Origin: JAXLQL01 sp046331625
GTDB lineage: Bacteria; Acidobacteriota; Terriglobia; Bryobacterales; Bryobacteraceae
Direction of reading: 5' to 3'
Length of the DNA stretch: 64,000 bases
NCBI GenBank assembly: GCA_046331625.1
Contig: JAXLQL010000032.1
Location: forward strand, 23,414-87,413
Within the stretch, counting starts at the first letter, position 1, and every line of letters begins with the position of its first letter. Below, in pieces: positions 26,491-34,652 of the stretch. The position numbers and the translations under genes were made by a program. The notes beneath the pieces were generated by a model, which did not search any database, was not told the DNA's origin, and saw only the letters and a program-made list of their open reading frames with translations.

Positions 26491-27858
26491 ATGCTTCTCC
26501 TCCTGCTCCTCCTCGGAGCCGTCGCCCACGCCGCTGACTGGGACCGCTTCCGTGGACCCAACGGCGCAGGCACATCCGGCGCAACCGGGCTCCCCACCGA
26601 GTTCAGTCCGGAGAAGAACGTCGCCTGGAAAGCCACCGTCCCCTTCGGCCGCTCGTCCCCTATCGTCGCCGGAGGCCGCGTGTTCCTCACAGCCACCGAG
26701 GGCGACAGCCTCGTCACACTCGCCTTTGACGCGGCAACGGGACACCCCGCCTGGCGCCGCGAGATCAAGCGTCCGCGTCAGCAAAAGATCTACAAAGCCA
26801 ACGACCCCGCCTCCCCGACTCCCGCCGCCGACTCGAAGTCCGTCTTCGCCTTCTTCCCCGATTTCGGCATCGCCGCCTACGGCTTCGATGGCAAGGAACG
26901 CTGGCGCCAACCCCTCGGTCCCTTCGAGAATTTCTACGGCATCGCGTCTTCGCCAGTTGTTGCGAACGGCGCAGTGTACCTGGTTTGCGATCAGGCCCAC
27001 GATTCGTTTCTCCTCGCGCTCGATGCCGCCAGTGGCCGCGAACGTTGGCGCACCAATCGGCCGGTAACCGACGGCTGGTCCGTCCCCATCGTCCACGGCG
27101 ATCGCATTCTCGTCTTCGGAACCACACGCGTCGACGCCTACTTCCTCGCCACCGGTGAGCAGGCGTGGTGGATTCCCATCGCCTCCAACGGGTCGATGGG
27201 CTCACCTCTGATCTACCGTGACTCCGTGATCGTCACTGCTGATGGCTCTGACCAGCCCTGGATGCCTTCGTTCGAATCCACGCTCGCCAAGCTCGACAAG
27301 AACGGCGACAAGCAGCTCTCCGAGGCCGAGTGCAAAGACGAAAAGGAGTGGTTCGAGCATTTCGGCTGGGTCGATTCCAATCACGACAAGATGCTCACCG
27401 CGGTCGAATGGAACACGGCCCGCTCGCTCGGCCAGGGCGACTACGGCGTGCTCTCCATCTCGCTCGATGGCAAAGGACAGCTCCCGCCCTCGTCCGTGCG
27501 ATGGCGCTTCAAACGCAACCTGCCTTACATCCCCGCGCCCTTGATCTATGACGGCGTCTTCTACATGGTGAAAGACGGCGGCATCGTAACCTCGCTCGAT
27601 CCCGCCACCGGCGCCGTGCACAAGCAAGGCCGCGCCGAGAAAGCGCTCGGGCCGTACTTCGCTTCTCCGGTCGCCGCCGATGGCAAGGTTTTCCTGCTCA
27701 ACGAAGAAGGCAAGCTCAGCGTGCTGAAAGCAGGCGCGCAGTGGGAGTTGCTCGCGATGAATGACCTCGGCGAGGAATGCTACGCCACGCCCGCCATTTC
27801 TGACGCCAAGCTCTTCGTGCGCACCCGCGGCACGCTCTACGCATTTGCCTCGCGCTGA
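26491..27858 (+). CDS. PQQ-like beta-propeller protein with inserted EF-hand pair
   Basis: The signal peptide is very short (residues 1-14, LLLLLLLGAVAHA). The mature protein (455 aa) is a propeller with repeated blade ends: LAFDAATGHPAWR, LALDAASGRERWR, YFLATGEQAW and SLDPATGAVHK. Between blades, at about 260-310, sit two EF-hand calcium loops: D269-K-N-G-D-K-Q-L-S-E-A-E280 and D295-S-N-H-D-K-M-L-T-A-V-E306. Most likely an extracytoplasmic scaffold or quinoprotein-like protein; no PQQ active site could be assigned. Related planctomycete and acidobacterial proteins are uncharacterised. Confidence 0.75.
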   Translation: MLLLLLLLGAVAHAADWDRFRGPNGAGTSGATGLPTEFSPEKNVAWKATVPFGRSSPIVAGGRVFLTATEGDSLVTLAFDAATGHPAWRREIKRPRQQKIYKANDPASPTPAADSKSVFAFFPDFGIAAYGFDGKERWRQPLGPFENFYGIASSPVVANGAVYLVCDQAHDSFLLALDAASGRERWRTNRPVTDGWSVPIVHGDRILVFGTTRVDAYFLATGEQAWWIPIASNGSMGSPLIYRDSVIVTADGSDQPWMPSFESTLAKLDKNGDKQLSEAECKDEKEWFEHFGWVDSNHDKMLTAVEWNTARSLGQGDYGVLSISLDGKGQLPPSSVRWRFKRNLPYIPAPLIYDGVFYMVKDGGIVTSLDPATGAVHKQGRAEKALGPYFASPVAADGKVFLLNEEGKLSVLKAGAQWELLAMNDLGEECYATPAISDAKLFVRTRGTLYAFASR

Positions 27859-27864
27859 CCCGCG

Positions 27865-29088
27865 TCAAATGCGCAGGAACAGCTTCCGCTGATACATCCA
27901 ATAGAGGATCAGCCAAAACATCGCGAGTATCCCTACGCCACCCAGGAACGGCTCATAGGCCGCGCCGAAGATCTTGAAGACATCCTGCCCCAGGTGGATC
28001 TTGAACGATTGCAGGATGAACCCGTCCCACAGGTGCGCGATCAGGTAGGCCGCGATCGAGTTCATCCCGATTACAGCAAGCCAGAACATCGCTTTCGCCC
28101 CAGTCGCGTTCGCGCAGATCCAATGGAACGCAGCCGTGAGCAGGAAACAGCAGCCGCCGCTGAACAGAGTCCAACTCGGAGTCCAGATGCGCTTCACCAC
28201 GGGGCACAGGCCGGTGAAGTGCGTGAACAATCCGCCCGCGAGCAGCGCCACTCCGGCGATCAGAAACTTCCGGTAGGGAATCGCCGGAGCGCTCTCTCGC
28301 AGCCAGCTTCCGCAGATCAGGCCCAGGATCATCGTGCCGAGCGTGGGGATGAAGCTCAGCGTCAAATATCCGCCGCCGTTGAACTCGAACGGCTTCGGCC
28401 GCGGGAACAGATTGAGGAACCAACGGTCGAATGCCGCGCCCATATTCGAGTTCTTGTCCCAATGCGCGGCCAAGCCCGTGTAGTGATGTTGCCAGTCAGC
28501 CGGGACGCCCACGGCGCCCCAATTGAAGTCCGCTGGCGGCGCCGGGTAGAGCGCGAACGCCGCCCAATAGCCAACCAGGATCACCGCGAGCGCGATCCAG
28601 TGCCAGCGCCGCGGCTTGAATCCGAGCAGGAACAGAATCGGGTATCCCATTCCGATCTGCGACAACGTGTCTTCGAACGTGAAGTTGGTTTGCAAGCGGC
28701 TCATCGATCGCAGAAACACACCGAGCCAGATCAGAATCTGCGACCTCCAGATCGCGTGCCACAGCATCGGCCCGAAGCTCTTGCCCTTGGCCATGCGGCT
28801 CGCGATCGAGTACGGCAGCGCCACTCCCACCAGGAACGAGAATGACGGTTGGATTAGGTCGTGCAGCGAGCATCCCGCCCAGTCGACGTGGGTTTGATGG
28901 TAGGCGAGCGCGCTCCACAGCCAGCTATCGGGCACGGCGCGCGACACGCGGGCCAGATGGAGCACTTCGGCCATCATGAGGAACATCACGAAGCCACGGT
29001 AGACGTCGATCGCGGAATTCCGCGCCGGTGCGGTGGCCGGGACGTTGGGGACGCTCGATACGGGTGCCGGAGCAGCAATCGCGGACAT
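27865..29088 (-). CDS. DUF5009 / heparan-alpha-glucosaminide acetyltransferase-like membrane protein
   Basis: A polytopic inner-membrane protein (407 aa, about 10 hydrophobic segments) of the acyltransferase-3/YeiB-like group. Marks: RNSAIDVYRGFVMFLMMAEV near the N terminus and DLIQPSFSFLVGVALPYSI, typical of DUF5009 proteins. Family members acetylate sugars by moving acetyl-CoA acyl groups across the membrane; that activity is not shown here. ATG 29088 is preferred over 29109 because AGAGG lies seven bases before it. It is divergent from the gene starting at 29143. Confidence 0.75.
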   Translation of the reverse strand: MSAIAAPAPVSSVPNVPATAPARNSAIDVYRGFVMFLMMAEVLHLARVSRAVPDSWLWSALAYHQTHVDWAGCSLHDLIQPSFSFLVGVALPYSIASRMAKGKSFGPMLWHAIWRSQILIWLGVFLRSMSRLQTNFTFEDTLSQIGMGYPILFLLGFKPRRWHWIALAVILVGYWAAFALYPAPPADFNWGAVGVPADWQHHYTGLAAHWDKNSNMGAAFDRWFLNLFPRPKPFEFNGGGYLTLSFIPTLGTMILGLICGSWLRESAPAIPYRKFLIAGVALLAGGLFTHFTGLCPVVKRIWTPSWTLFSGGCCFLLTAAFHWICANATGAKAMFWLAVIGMNSIAAYLIAHLWDGFILQSFKIHLGQDVFKIFGAAYEPFLGGVGILAMFWLILYWMYQRKLFLRI

Positions 29089-29122
29089 GGGGTGACCTCT
29101 GGTGGCCATTCTCCCACACCGC

Positions 29123-29128
29123 TACAAT
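29123..29128 (+). promoter_or_regulatory. Putative -10 box (TACAAT) of the membrane-anchored protein gene
   Basis: TACAAT lies 14 bases before ATG 29143, the same close placement as at several other genes here. It falls in the 54-base divergent gap. Confidence 0.35.
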
Positions 29129-29142
29129 GTTCAGGAACCACC

Positions 29143-29775
29143 ATGGAAATCCACCCGCCATCCGGACCCGTCTCGTCGCCCCGCGAGTTCTTCATCCACA
29201 TGTCGATGATCACCATGGGCATCCTGATTGCGCTTTCACTCGAAGGGTTGCGCGAGTGGTATCACCACAAGGCGCTGGTGCGCGAAGCCAAGGAAATGTT
29301 GGCCACCGAGATGCGCGAGAACAAGGGTCGAGTCGACGACAAGCGCCAGAAAAATGTCGTGGTCCAGAAGGACATCGAGTCCGCCGTCGCAGCCGTGGAT
29401 GGACTCCTCAAAACCGGCAAGCTGACCGCCAAGGAAATGAAGGTGGGCTATCAGTCCATCGGCCTGCAGGACTCCGCATGGAAGACCGCGTCCATCACCG
29501 GCGCTGTGGGGCATATGTCGTACTCCGAGGTGAAAGGCTACGCCGACGTGTACACGTTACAGGAAGAATTCGTGCGCAATCAGCGGCGCGGCGTGGAAGC
29601 CATTCCCTCTGTCATGAAGAGCTTCCACGGGGTAGATGATCCCTCGCATATGAGCAAAGACGAATTGATGAAGTTCAAAGATCGCGCCCTGGACCTCCTG
29701 GGCGTGCTCCTGCTCGAAGACAGCATTGGAAAAGGCCTCAGCGAAGTCTACGCCAAACATCTGACCGAGAAGTAG
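29143..29775 (+). CDS. Membrane-anchored protein with coiled-coil-like domain
   Basis: The protein (210 aa) has a short cytoplasmic N terminus (IHPPSGPVSSPREFFIHMSM), one transmembrane helix (ITMGILIALSLEGL, residues about 25-38), and a helical domain rich in charged residues (LVREAKEMLATEMRENKGRV and further). I recognise a recurrent acidobacterial type of small membrane protein of this plan, but no function. The frame is open upstream to 28861 only as the antisense of the DUF5009 gene; ATG 29143 is the credible start. Confidence 0.65.
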   Translation: MEIHPPSGPVSSPREFFIHMSMITMGILIALSLEGLREWYHHKALVREAKEMLATEMRENKGRVDDKRQKNVVVQKDIESAVAAVDGLLKTGKLTAKEMKVGYQSIGLQDSAWKTASITGAVGHMSYSEVKGYADVYTLQEEFVRNQRRGVEAIPSVMKSFHGVDDPSHMSKDELMKFKDRALDLLGVLLLEDSIGKGLSEVYAKHLTEK

Positions 29776-29813
29776 GATCAAGAATCCACTGGCTGCGCCG
29801 ATAAGCCAGTTGC

Positions 29814-30272
29814 GTGCCCCAGATTCAAACAACGCATTTCGGCCTGATCGACTACGAGACCGCGGGTGTCATCGAATTCCCGCAAGGGTTGCCCGCATTC
29901 GAAGCCGAGCGCCAATTCATCCTCATTCAGGAGCCCGCCATGTCTCCGGTGGTCTTCCTCCAGAGCTTGCGGAATGCCGCCCTGGCTCTGCCAGCCATGC
30001 CGGCGGTGGCGGTGGACCCGGGCTTCCAACCGCAACCGAGCGCCGAAGACGTGGCGAGCATCGGGTGCGATGCCCATGCTCCCGTTGACCCGGAGTCCTT
30101 GTACGTGCTCGCCGTGGTCACCATTTCCGGCGCCGGGCGCGCCACCGCCAATCTCATGGCGCCGATCCTCATTCATCGTGAGCGCCGTCTCGCGATTCAA
30201 TCGCTCGAGCCGTGGAACGGCTACTCGCACCAACATGCGCTCGCGCGGCCTGGCGAGGGCACATGCTCGTAA
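29814..30272 (+). CDS. fliW: Flagellar assembly factor FliW
   Basis: FliW binds CsrA and frees flagellin mRNA from repression in motile bacteria. The N-terminal pattern is characteristic: FGLIDYETAGVIEFPQGLPA and EAERQFILIQEPAMSPVVFL, then LYVLAVVTIS and NLMAPILIHRERRLAIQ. Start GTG 29814 is assumed; there is no strong ribosome site. It overlaps csrA by 10 bases, the standard fliW-csrA pairing. No other flagellar gene is in the window. Confidence 0.88.
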   Translation: MPQIQTTHFGLIDYETAGVIEFPQGLPAFEAERQFILIQEPAMSPVVFLQSLRNAALALPAMPAVAVDPGFQPQPSAEDVASIGCDAHAPVDPESLYVLAVVTISGAGRATANLMAPILIHRERRLAIQSLEPWNGYSHQHALARPGEGTCS

Positions 30273-30499
30273 TCCGCCGCAGAGAGGGAGAATCGCTCGT
30301 CATCCAGACCCCCAGCGGTCCGGTGGAAATCGGCATCTTCGAGATCAGCCCCACGCGCGTCAAAATCGGCATCCAAGCGCCCGATGACGTCCACATCCTG
30401 CGCAAGGAGATGCTGCTCGCACAGGCGCAAAACCGCGCTGCCGCCGAGGCTCTGTCTCCCGAGGCGATCGGGTCCCTCCTCGGCCAAGCCCGAAGTTAA
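30263..30499 (+). CDS. csrA: Carbon storage regulator CsrA
   Basis: An RNA-binding dimer that controls translation, probably held in check by FliW. It begins MLVIRRREGESLVI and contains VKIGIQAPDDVHILRKEM with the RNA-contacting Arg. The 78-aa length reflects a C-terminal extension of about 15 residues beyond the E. coli protein. It overlaps fliW by 10 bases. Its stop TAA shares the bases TTAA with the stop of the convergent ceramidase-like gene. Confidence 0.92.
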   Translation: MLVIRRREGESLVIQTPSGPVEIGIFEISPTRVKIGIQAPDDVHILRKEMLLAQAQNRAAAEALSPEAIGSLLGQARS

Positions 30500-31836
30500 C
30501 GCCCTGCCTCCCGAAACAATTCCTCCACTTTCTGTGCAATCACCTCTTCCACCGCATACCCATACGGCGCCGGAAGCCCGTACTCCGGAATTCCCGTAGC
30601 TCCCTCGTATCCTCCCTCGCGCAACACACGTAGGGATGGAACGTAGGAGAGCAACTCGTTGTTGTACCCCGCCACCCAAGTGTTCTCAGCGCCGTACTGG
30701 CTTTTGAAACGCAAACAGTAGTCCACCACCGGCTCGCCCGTCAGCCCGATCAGCGTAAGCGAACTCCCGAATCGCCACACCTGCACCGGATACGGATACC
30801 GGTCAATCAGCTTCCCATCCCGCGCGAGCAGCTTCAGCAGATACTCATTGAAGCGAAGCTCGCGCCCCTTCATCGTCCGGCCGCGCTCCACCAGTTCTTC
30901 GCGCGTTGGCGCCTTCTGGAACGGTACCTCGGCGATTCCATACGCCGTGCGCAGCGGACCCTCCACCGGCGTCATCTTGATCCGCATTACCATCTCGGCG
31001 GACTTCGCGAGGATCTTGCCGTACATCGACGCCAACTCCACGGCCTCTTGGGACATCGTGCCCATCACGCGGGGCAGGGGATTGGCGTCACCACCGCAGC
31101 CCATCACGAACAGCGCCACCGCGCCCGGATATCGCTTCTCCAACTCTTCCTGCGCGTAGCCCGGATAGTCGCCGTTGACTTGGTTACCCGAGAGCGCCGT
31201 CGCATGGCACGAGTATCCGAAAAGAATCGCCGTGGGCGCGCCATCTGCGCCGCGTGCCGCCATCACCGGCACATCCTGATCCACCGGACCCGGAAGCATT
31301 CTTCCCCCCGGCCGCGAGCGCCTTCGGTTCACCGCAATCCCCGCCAATCCTTGTTCGAACTCGAGCCGCGAGGGCCGTAGCGATTTCACGGCGGCGGTGA
31401 TCGCCTGCTCATACCAGTCATAGAGCTGCTTCGTGTAGCGATCCACGGCGCCCCGCTGCTGCGGAGTAAGGTCATAGTAGAGCTTCAGCACGTCGCCGGT
31501 CACCGGGCACGAGTGGTTGTGCGAGTAGTTGAACAGCAGCCGCTCCCGCGGGATGCCGAGCTTGTCTTTCACGCGCCGGCTCACTTCGGCCACGGTCGCG
31601 GTGTCGAGCCCCACCAGGTCGCTGGTCGTGATCACGGCCACGGCGCCGTCGTCATGTTGGAACGCTGCCGCCTTCACCCAAATCTTCTGGAGTACTCCCT
31701 CTGACGGCTTCTCGCGATTGGCGTATCCGGCCAGCCAGATGGGCTCGGCAGGGGTGATGTCGGCCTTCGCGGCTCCCACCTTCCATGCGGCGATGGCGGG
31801 AAGGCACGAAAGAAGCAGGAGATATGTTCGAAACAT
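30496..31836 (-). CDS. Neutral/alkaline ceramidase-like hydrolase, copy 1
   Basis: Secreted (signal peptide residues 1-17, LLLLSCLPAIA) protein of 446 aa whose family hydrolyses N-acyl sphingoid bases. Motifs: ADITPAEPIWLAGYANR, NYSHNHSCPVTGD (zinc-binding His in the SHNH segment), FGYSCHATALSGNQVNGDYP and ALFVMGCGGDANPLPR. It lacks the C-terminal Ig-like domain of the full-length enzymes (650 aa or more), so the true substrate is open. It is paralogous to the gene at 62317. Its last bases are shared with csrA on the other strand. Confidence 0.75.
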   Translation of the reverse strand: MFRTYLLLLSCLPAIAAWKVGAAKADITPAEPIWLAGYANREKPSEGVLQKIWVKAAAFQHDDGAVAVITTSDLVGLDTATVAEVSRRVKDKLGIPRERLLFNYSHNHSCPVTGDVLKLYYDLTPQQRGAVDRYTKQLYDWYEQAITAAVKSLRPSRLEFEQGLAGIAVNRRRSRPGGRMLPGPVDQDVPVMAARGADGAPTAILFGYSCHATALSGNQVNGDYPGYAQEELEKRYPGAVALFVMGCGGDANPLPRVMGTMSQEAVELASMYGKILAKSAEMVMRIKMTPVEGPLRTAYGIAEVPFQKAPTREELVERGRTMKGRELRFNEYLLKLLARDGKLIDRYPYPVQVWRFGSSLTLIGLTGEPVVDYCLRFKSQYGAENTWVAGYNNELLSYVPSLRVLREGGYEGATGIPEYGLPAPYGYAVEEVIAQKVEELFREAGR

Positions 31837-31992
31837 GTCTTCGATTCTATGTCAGCGCAGTGCTCTCGCCGGCGTCCGCCCGGCACGCCCTCCGCAGGCT
31901 CGTGCCAGCCCGCAACCGGTCCAGGGCGCGAGTCGGTTTTCCGCCATTGAAAATTGACACCCGGCACCGCCGCATGATACCTTTCGCGGCGG

Positions 31993-33543
31993 ATGACTCG
32001 ACGCCAATTCCAACTCGGATTCACTGCCTCCGGAGCTCTCGGCCAAAGCCGGCGTCCTCTGATTGCCATCGGCGGCATCATGCATGAGACCAACACGTTC
32101 AACTCGCACAAGACCACCCTCGCCGACTTCGGCGTTGGCGTGGGCGGCGCCGGAATCCTCCGCGGCCAGGAAATCACCCGCGAGTTCGAGACCGGAAACT
32201 CCACCACCAGCGGCGTCATCGCCGGAGCCAAAGAGCACGGCTTCGATCTCTATCCCACGTTGAGCGCCGGTCCACAGACGATCGGCACCGTTACCGACGA
32301 AGCCTTCGACACCCTCATGGATGAGTTGATCCGCCGCCTGAAGGAGCGCCCGTTCGATGGCGTCATCCTCACGCTGCACGGAACCATGGTGGTGGAAAGC
32401 TATCCGCACGGCGACGCTGAAGTGGTGCGCCGGGTCCGCCAAGCCCTGGGGCCCAGCATGCCCATCGTGGTCACGCACGACTTCCACGCCAACGTCTCGG
32501 AAGAGATCGTGGCGCTTTCGAACGTGCTGATCTGCTACAAAGAGACCCCACATCTCGACTCCAAGGATCGCGGACTCCAAGCAGCCCGCATCATGGCGCG
32601 CATCGTGCGCGGCGAAGTGAAGCCTACCCAGGCGCTCGCCAAGCCTCCGATGCTCTATAACCTCGTCTTCCACAACACGTTTCAAGGTCCGCTCAAACCC
32701 ATCGTCGATGAGAGCAAGCGCCTCGAGACGTTGCCCAAGTTCCTCGCCGTCAGCGTTCCGGGCGGCTATCAATGGGCGGACATTCCTGCGATGGGCCCGT
32801 CGGTCGTCGTAGTGACCGACAACGATCTCGAACTCGCGCGCCGCGAAGCCAAGCGCCTGGCGGACATGGTTTGGAACACGCGCGGCGCTCTCAAACTCAA
32901 CCTGCCCGATCCCGCCACGGCTGTGAAGATCGCCATGGCGAGCGATAAGTTCCCCGTCACGCTGATGGACACGGGCGACAACATCGGCGGCGGATCCGCC
33001 GGCGACAGCACCTTCATCCTCGAAGAGCTAGTGAAACAGAAAGCCACAGGGTGGGCCGTAGCGATCGCCGACGAGCCCGCCGTGAAGGCAGCGTTCCAAG
33101 CCGGCGTCGGCGGCGATTTCGACATGCCCGTCGGCGGCAAGACCGACAACATGCACGGCAAGCCCGTGCGCATTCGCGGCAAGGTGAAGTCGCTGCACGA
33201 TGGCAAGTACATCGAGCCCGCGGTTCGCCACGGCGGAACGCGCTACTGGGAAATGGGGCTCACCGCTGTCATCGAAGCTGAAGGCTCCACGCGCGACTTG
33301 CCCAACATCGTCGAGGTCACTTCCAAGCGAGTCTTCCCCGGAAGCATCCACGAACTGGTGAGCGTCGGCATCTATCCGGAGCGCATGAAAATCCTCGTCG
33401 CCAAGGGAACGGTGGCCCCGCGCGCTGCCTACGAACCAGTCTCGGCGCGCATCATCGAAGTGGATAGCGGCGGCGTCACCGCGGTGAATCCGGCGCGATT
33501 CAAATTCCAGCGCGTCAGGCGGCCGCTGTTTGGTTTAGACTAG
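31993..33543 (+). CDS. M81 family (MlrC-like) metallopeptidase
   Basis: A predicted zinc peptidase related to microcystinase MlrC; it begins with MTRRQFQLGFTASGALGQS, possibly a short Tat-type export signal. Marks are AIGGIMHETNTF near the N terminus, GVILTLHGTMVVES, PIVVTHDFHANVSEEI and MDTGDNIGGGSAGDSTFIL. Length (516 aa) is normal. The natural substrate is unknown; the family also occurs far outside cyanotoxin degraders. ATG 31993 follows a short GC-rich leader. The 157 bases before it, between divergent genes, show no clear promoter. Confidence 0.85.
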   Translation: MTRRQFQLGFTASGALGQSRRPLIAIGGIMHETNTFNSHKTTLADFGVGVGGAGILRGQEITREFETGNSTTSGVIAGAKEHGFDLYPTLSAGPQTIGTVTDEAFDTLMDELIRRLKERPFDGVILTLHGTMVVESYPHGDAEVVRRVRQALGPSMPIVVTHDFHANVSEEIVALSNVLICYKETPHLDSKDRGLQAARIMARIVRGEVKPTQALAKPPMLYNLVFHNTFQGPLKPIVDESKRLETLPKFLAVSVPGGYQWADIPAMGPSVVVVTDNDLELARREAKRLADMVWNTRGALKLNLPDPATAVKIAMASDKFPVTLMDTGDNIGGGSAGDSTFILEELVKQKATGWAVAIADEPAVKAAFQAGVGGDFDMPVGGKTDNMHGKPVRIRGKVKSLHDGKYIEPAVRHGGTRYWEMGLTAVIEAEGSTRDLPNIVEVTSKRVFPGSIHELVSVGIYPERMKILVAKGTVAPRAAYEPVSARIIEVDSGGVTAVNPARFKFQRVRRPLFGLD

Positions 33544-33562
33544 GTCGGAAGGAGAGACTGCC

Positions 33563-34012
33563 ATGTCCACTGCGCCGGCACCGGCGATGCGATCGAGCGG
33601 AGTTCCCGCGTTCGCTCAAAGACCACAAGGTGTTTCCATTCTCGCTTGGGGTTCGCTGATCTACGGGCTCTGGAAACTCTTCGTACCGATTCTGCTTCTC
33701 GGGGTCGGCGGAGCGTTGCTCAACTGGGGCGGCTTCGTCGCGTCGGCCGCGGGGGTGATCGCCGTGATCGTCGCCGTCCTCAAACTGGTGACGCCGATTT
33801 TCTACCTCATCTTCTCGTTCGGCGCGTTTCGCATGAAGTCCTGGGCGTGGCCGATGGGAATCATCGCGCCGTTGTTCGGAGTGCTCGGCGGCATGTGGAG
33901 CTTCCTTCATGGAGACTCACTCCGCCACTTGTTCCTCACATCGCTCGTGCCGGTGCTGATTCTCGGCTATCTCTTCACGCCAGCCGTGAAGCGCGCGTTC
34001 GGGCGACCCTAG
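33563..34012 (+). CDS. Polytopic membrane protein of unknown function
   Basis: The protein (149 aa) has about four hydrophobic segments (near 24-48, 54-72, 77-92 and 98-140). AAGGAGAG lies before ATG 33563. I recognise no family beyond small hydrophobic proteins of this type. It starts 20 bases after the M81 gene and ends two bases before the ogt start, so the three may be co-transcribed. Confidence 0.6.
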   Translation: MSTAPAPAMRSSGVPAFAQRPQGVSILAWGSLIYGLWKLFVPILLLGVGGALLNWGGFVASAAGVIAVIVAVLKLVTPIFYLIFSFGAFRMKSWAWPMGIIAPLFGVLGGMWSFLHGDSLRHLFLTSLVPVLILGYLFTPAVKRAFGRP

Positions 34013-34014
34013 CC

Positions 34015-34497
34015 TTGACATCGTTCACCGTAATTTCGAGTCCGGCGGGAGATTTGTTGCTCGCAGGCTCCGGCGCGTTGACGCATCTGCAGTTCGTGCG
34101 CGGGAGACGCGAAGCGGCGCCGGATCCGGCATGGATCGCGGACGCGGCTCCGTTCCGCGACGCCACTCGCCAACTCGAAGAATACTTCGCTGGCACGCGT
34201 TGCGACTTCGATCTCGAACTCGCCCCTGAAGGCACGCCGTTCCAACTCGCCGTCTGGCGGGAACTTCGCAACATCCCTTACGGCGAAACAATTTCCTATG
34301 GTGCGTTGGCGCGCCGCATCGGCAATCCAGCGGCGTCACGCGCGGTAGGCCTCGCCAATGGAGCCAATCCCATTGCGATCATCGTGCCCTGCCATCGCGT
34401 GATCGGTGCGAACGGCAAACTCACCGGCTTTGGCGGTGGACTCGATATCAAAGAGCGCCTGCTCGCACTCGAACGCGGCCAACGCCTGTTGCTCTAG
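34015..34497 (+). CDS. ogt: Methylated-DNA-protein cysteine methyltransferase
   Basis: Repairs O6-methylguanine by irreversible transfer to a cysteine. The active site PCHRVIGANGKLTGFGGG has the acceptor Cys126; the helix-turn-helix and Arg finger are in PYGETISYGALARRIGNPAA then SRAVGLANGANPIA. Length is 160 aa. The start is TTG 34015, two bases after the upstream stop; longer upstream frames only read antisense to the upstream gene. It lies two bases from the membrane protein gene, so coupled translation is likely. Confidence 0.9.
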   Translation: MTSFTVISSPAGDLLLAGSGALTHLQFVRGRREAAPDPAWIADAAPFRDATRQLEEYFAGTRCDFDLELAPEGTPFQLAVWRELRNIPYGETISYGALARRIGNPAASRAVGLANGANPIAIIVPCHRVIGANGKLTGFGGGLDIKERLLALERGQRLLL

Positions 34498-34588
34498 ATC
34501 ATCCCACGGCGTGCGTAGCCAACCATGGATTCGAGACCCGCTTCGGATACGGGCACATGAGCTTCTGGCGTTGCGGATCAGCCGCGTG

Positions 34589-34632
34589 CGTGGGGCGGTC
34601 TTCAGCCAACGCGGGACTTTGGGTCCCGCCGG
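34589..34632 (+). repeat. Dispersed double-palindrome element (divergent copy)
   Basis: Begins GTGGGGCGGTCTTCAGCC and ends GCGGGACTTTGGGTCCCGCC. Only the second stem is preserved. It lies 21 bases upstream of the lpxD start, in its leader region. Confidence 0.65.
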
Positions 34633-34652
34633 CCGCGCTACGCTGGTCCATG

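Noticed and set aside
28861..29142. N-terminal extension of the membrane-anchored protein gene
   Set aside because: It is antisense to the DUF5009 gene and lacks a plausible start; ATG 29143 fits the family length.
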